A DNA stretch of 64,000 nucleotides from Symbiodinium natans (taxonomy: Eukaryota; Sar; Dinophyceae; Suessiales; Symbiodiniaceae). Under the pieces are notes generated by a model, which saw only the letters and a program-made list of their open reading frames with translations, was not told the origin of the DNA and made no database searches. Shown in pieces: positions 63,743-64,000 of this stretch (the stretch's first letter is position 1; each line of letters starts with the position of its first letter). Made by a program: the position numbers and the translations under genes. The stretch is from contig CAJNDS010000047.1 of NCBI GenBank assembly GCA_905221605.1, forward strand, positions 1-64,000, in the 5' to 3' direction.

Positions 63743-64000
63743 CTGCCATGAATAAGACTCATGAGACTGCATTCGTTGTTTAGGGTTTAGGGTTTAGGGT
63801 TTAGGGTTTGGGGTTTGGGGTTTGGGGTTTGGGGTTTGACTCTGGCGAGCTCGCCAACCGGAGGCCCTCTAAGACTGCAACGTTTTTGTTGATAAAGGGT
63901 TTAGGGCTTGGGTGATTTAGGGTCTGGGGTTCAGGGTTTAGATGATTTAGGGTTTAGGGTTTGGGTGATTTGGGGTTTAGGGTTTAGATGATTTAGGGTT

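Larger units (their letters stand above)
1..64000. repeat. Interspersed telomeric-type repeat islands (TTTAGGG / CCCTAAA)
   Basis: Blocks of 2 to about 18 tandem TTTAGGG or CCCTAAA units, with variants TTTGGGG, TTCAGGG and TTGAGGG, recur every few hundred bases across the window in both orientations. They are absent from the retrotransposon at 29649-46167. They separate unique islands of about 60-200 bp, many of which read as minus-strand exons. Both orientations mean this is interstitial sequence, not a chromosome end. The unit matches the telomere repeat known from plants and dinoflagellates; that the blocks lie mainly in introns is inference. Confidence 0.95.

Noticed and set aside
1-64000. 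A true chromosome end or subtelomere
   Set aside because: Telomeric units occur in both orientations throughout and flank exons; no terminal array is present.
1-64000. CRISPR arrays, rRNA or tRNA genes
   Set aside because: The evenly repeated units are telomeric repeats or minisatellites; no rRNA or tRNA signature was recognised by eye.

Overview
The window looks like dinoflagellate nuclear DNA. The evidence is thousands of plant/alveolate-type telomeric units (TTTAGGG and CCCTAAA) scattered in both orientations over the whole 64 kb, short GC-rich exons, and introns with GT-AG and GC-AG ends. Few long open frames exist outside one element because the host genes are split into exons of about 35-180 nt that open-frame searches miss. 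I found exons by reading the unique 'islands' between telomeric-repeat blocks for open frames bounded by AG and GT/GC with matching phase. All convincing exons lie on the minus strand, so genes read right to left. Exon edges are my reading of splice signals and need transcript support.

Gene A (about 9.2 kb down to at most 2.8 kb) encodes a Nudix-type hydrolase. A probable ATG exon lies at 9192-9229; exons 7741-7805, 7411-7539, 7212-7245, 7084-7143 and 6727-6803 join in phase and carry the Nudix fold start and a Nudix-box-like motif; exons 4959-5140, 4596-4683, 4466-4514, 3996-4089 and 3342-3463 also join in phase. Gene B (19.7 kb to 10.0 kb) encodes a nucleotide-diphospho-sugar transferase-like glycosyltransferase (DFD-type motif, CNGFFYIR, HPY/EHDQRA, FLNYTE). 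Its last seven exons join in phase and end at a TAA at 10012-10014. Other unrecognised exons lie at 1-3 kb, 21-29.4 kb and 46.5-63.8 kb.

From 29649 to 46167 sits a 16.5-kb non-LTR retrotransposon (LINE-like), also on the minus strand. Read 5' to 3' it encodes a coiled-coil/linker region, a very long membrane-segment-rich region of repeated modules ending in R-x-G-D, an RNase H with complete catalytic residues, an endonuclease (EEP), a reverse transcriptase with a WADD motif, and C2H2-type fingers. RNase H precedes the endonuclease, an unusual order. The coding chain of about 5,280 codons is broken by six frame changes, with the frames overlapping at every one; three are explained by one base in a G run and one by a 20-bp insertion. 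A 15-bp telomere-variant direct repeat flanks the element as a probable target-site duplication.

The introns and intergenic stretches are built of telomeric-repeat blocks, at least five families of small palindromic (MITE-like) elements, minisatellites and homopolymer runs. Relative to the coding strand most exons are followed by TTTAGGG repeats and preceded by CCCTAAA repeats, so each intron is capped by complementary telomeric blocks. This layout is the most striking feature of the window.
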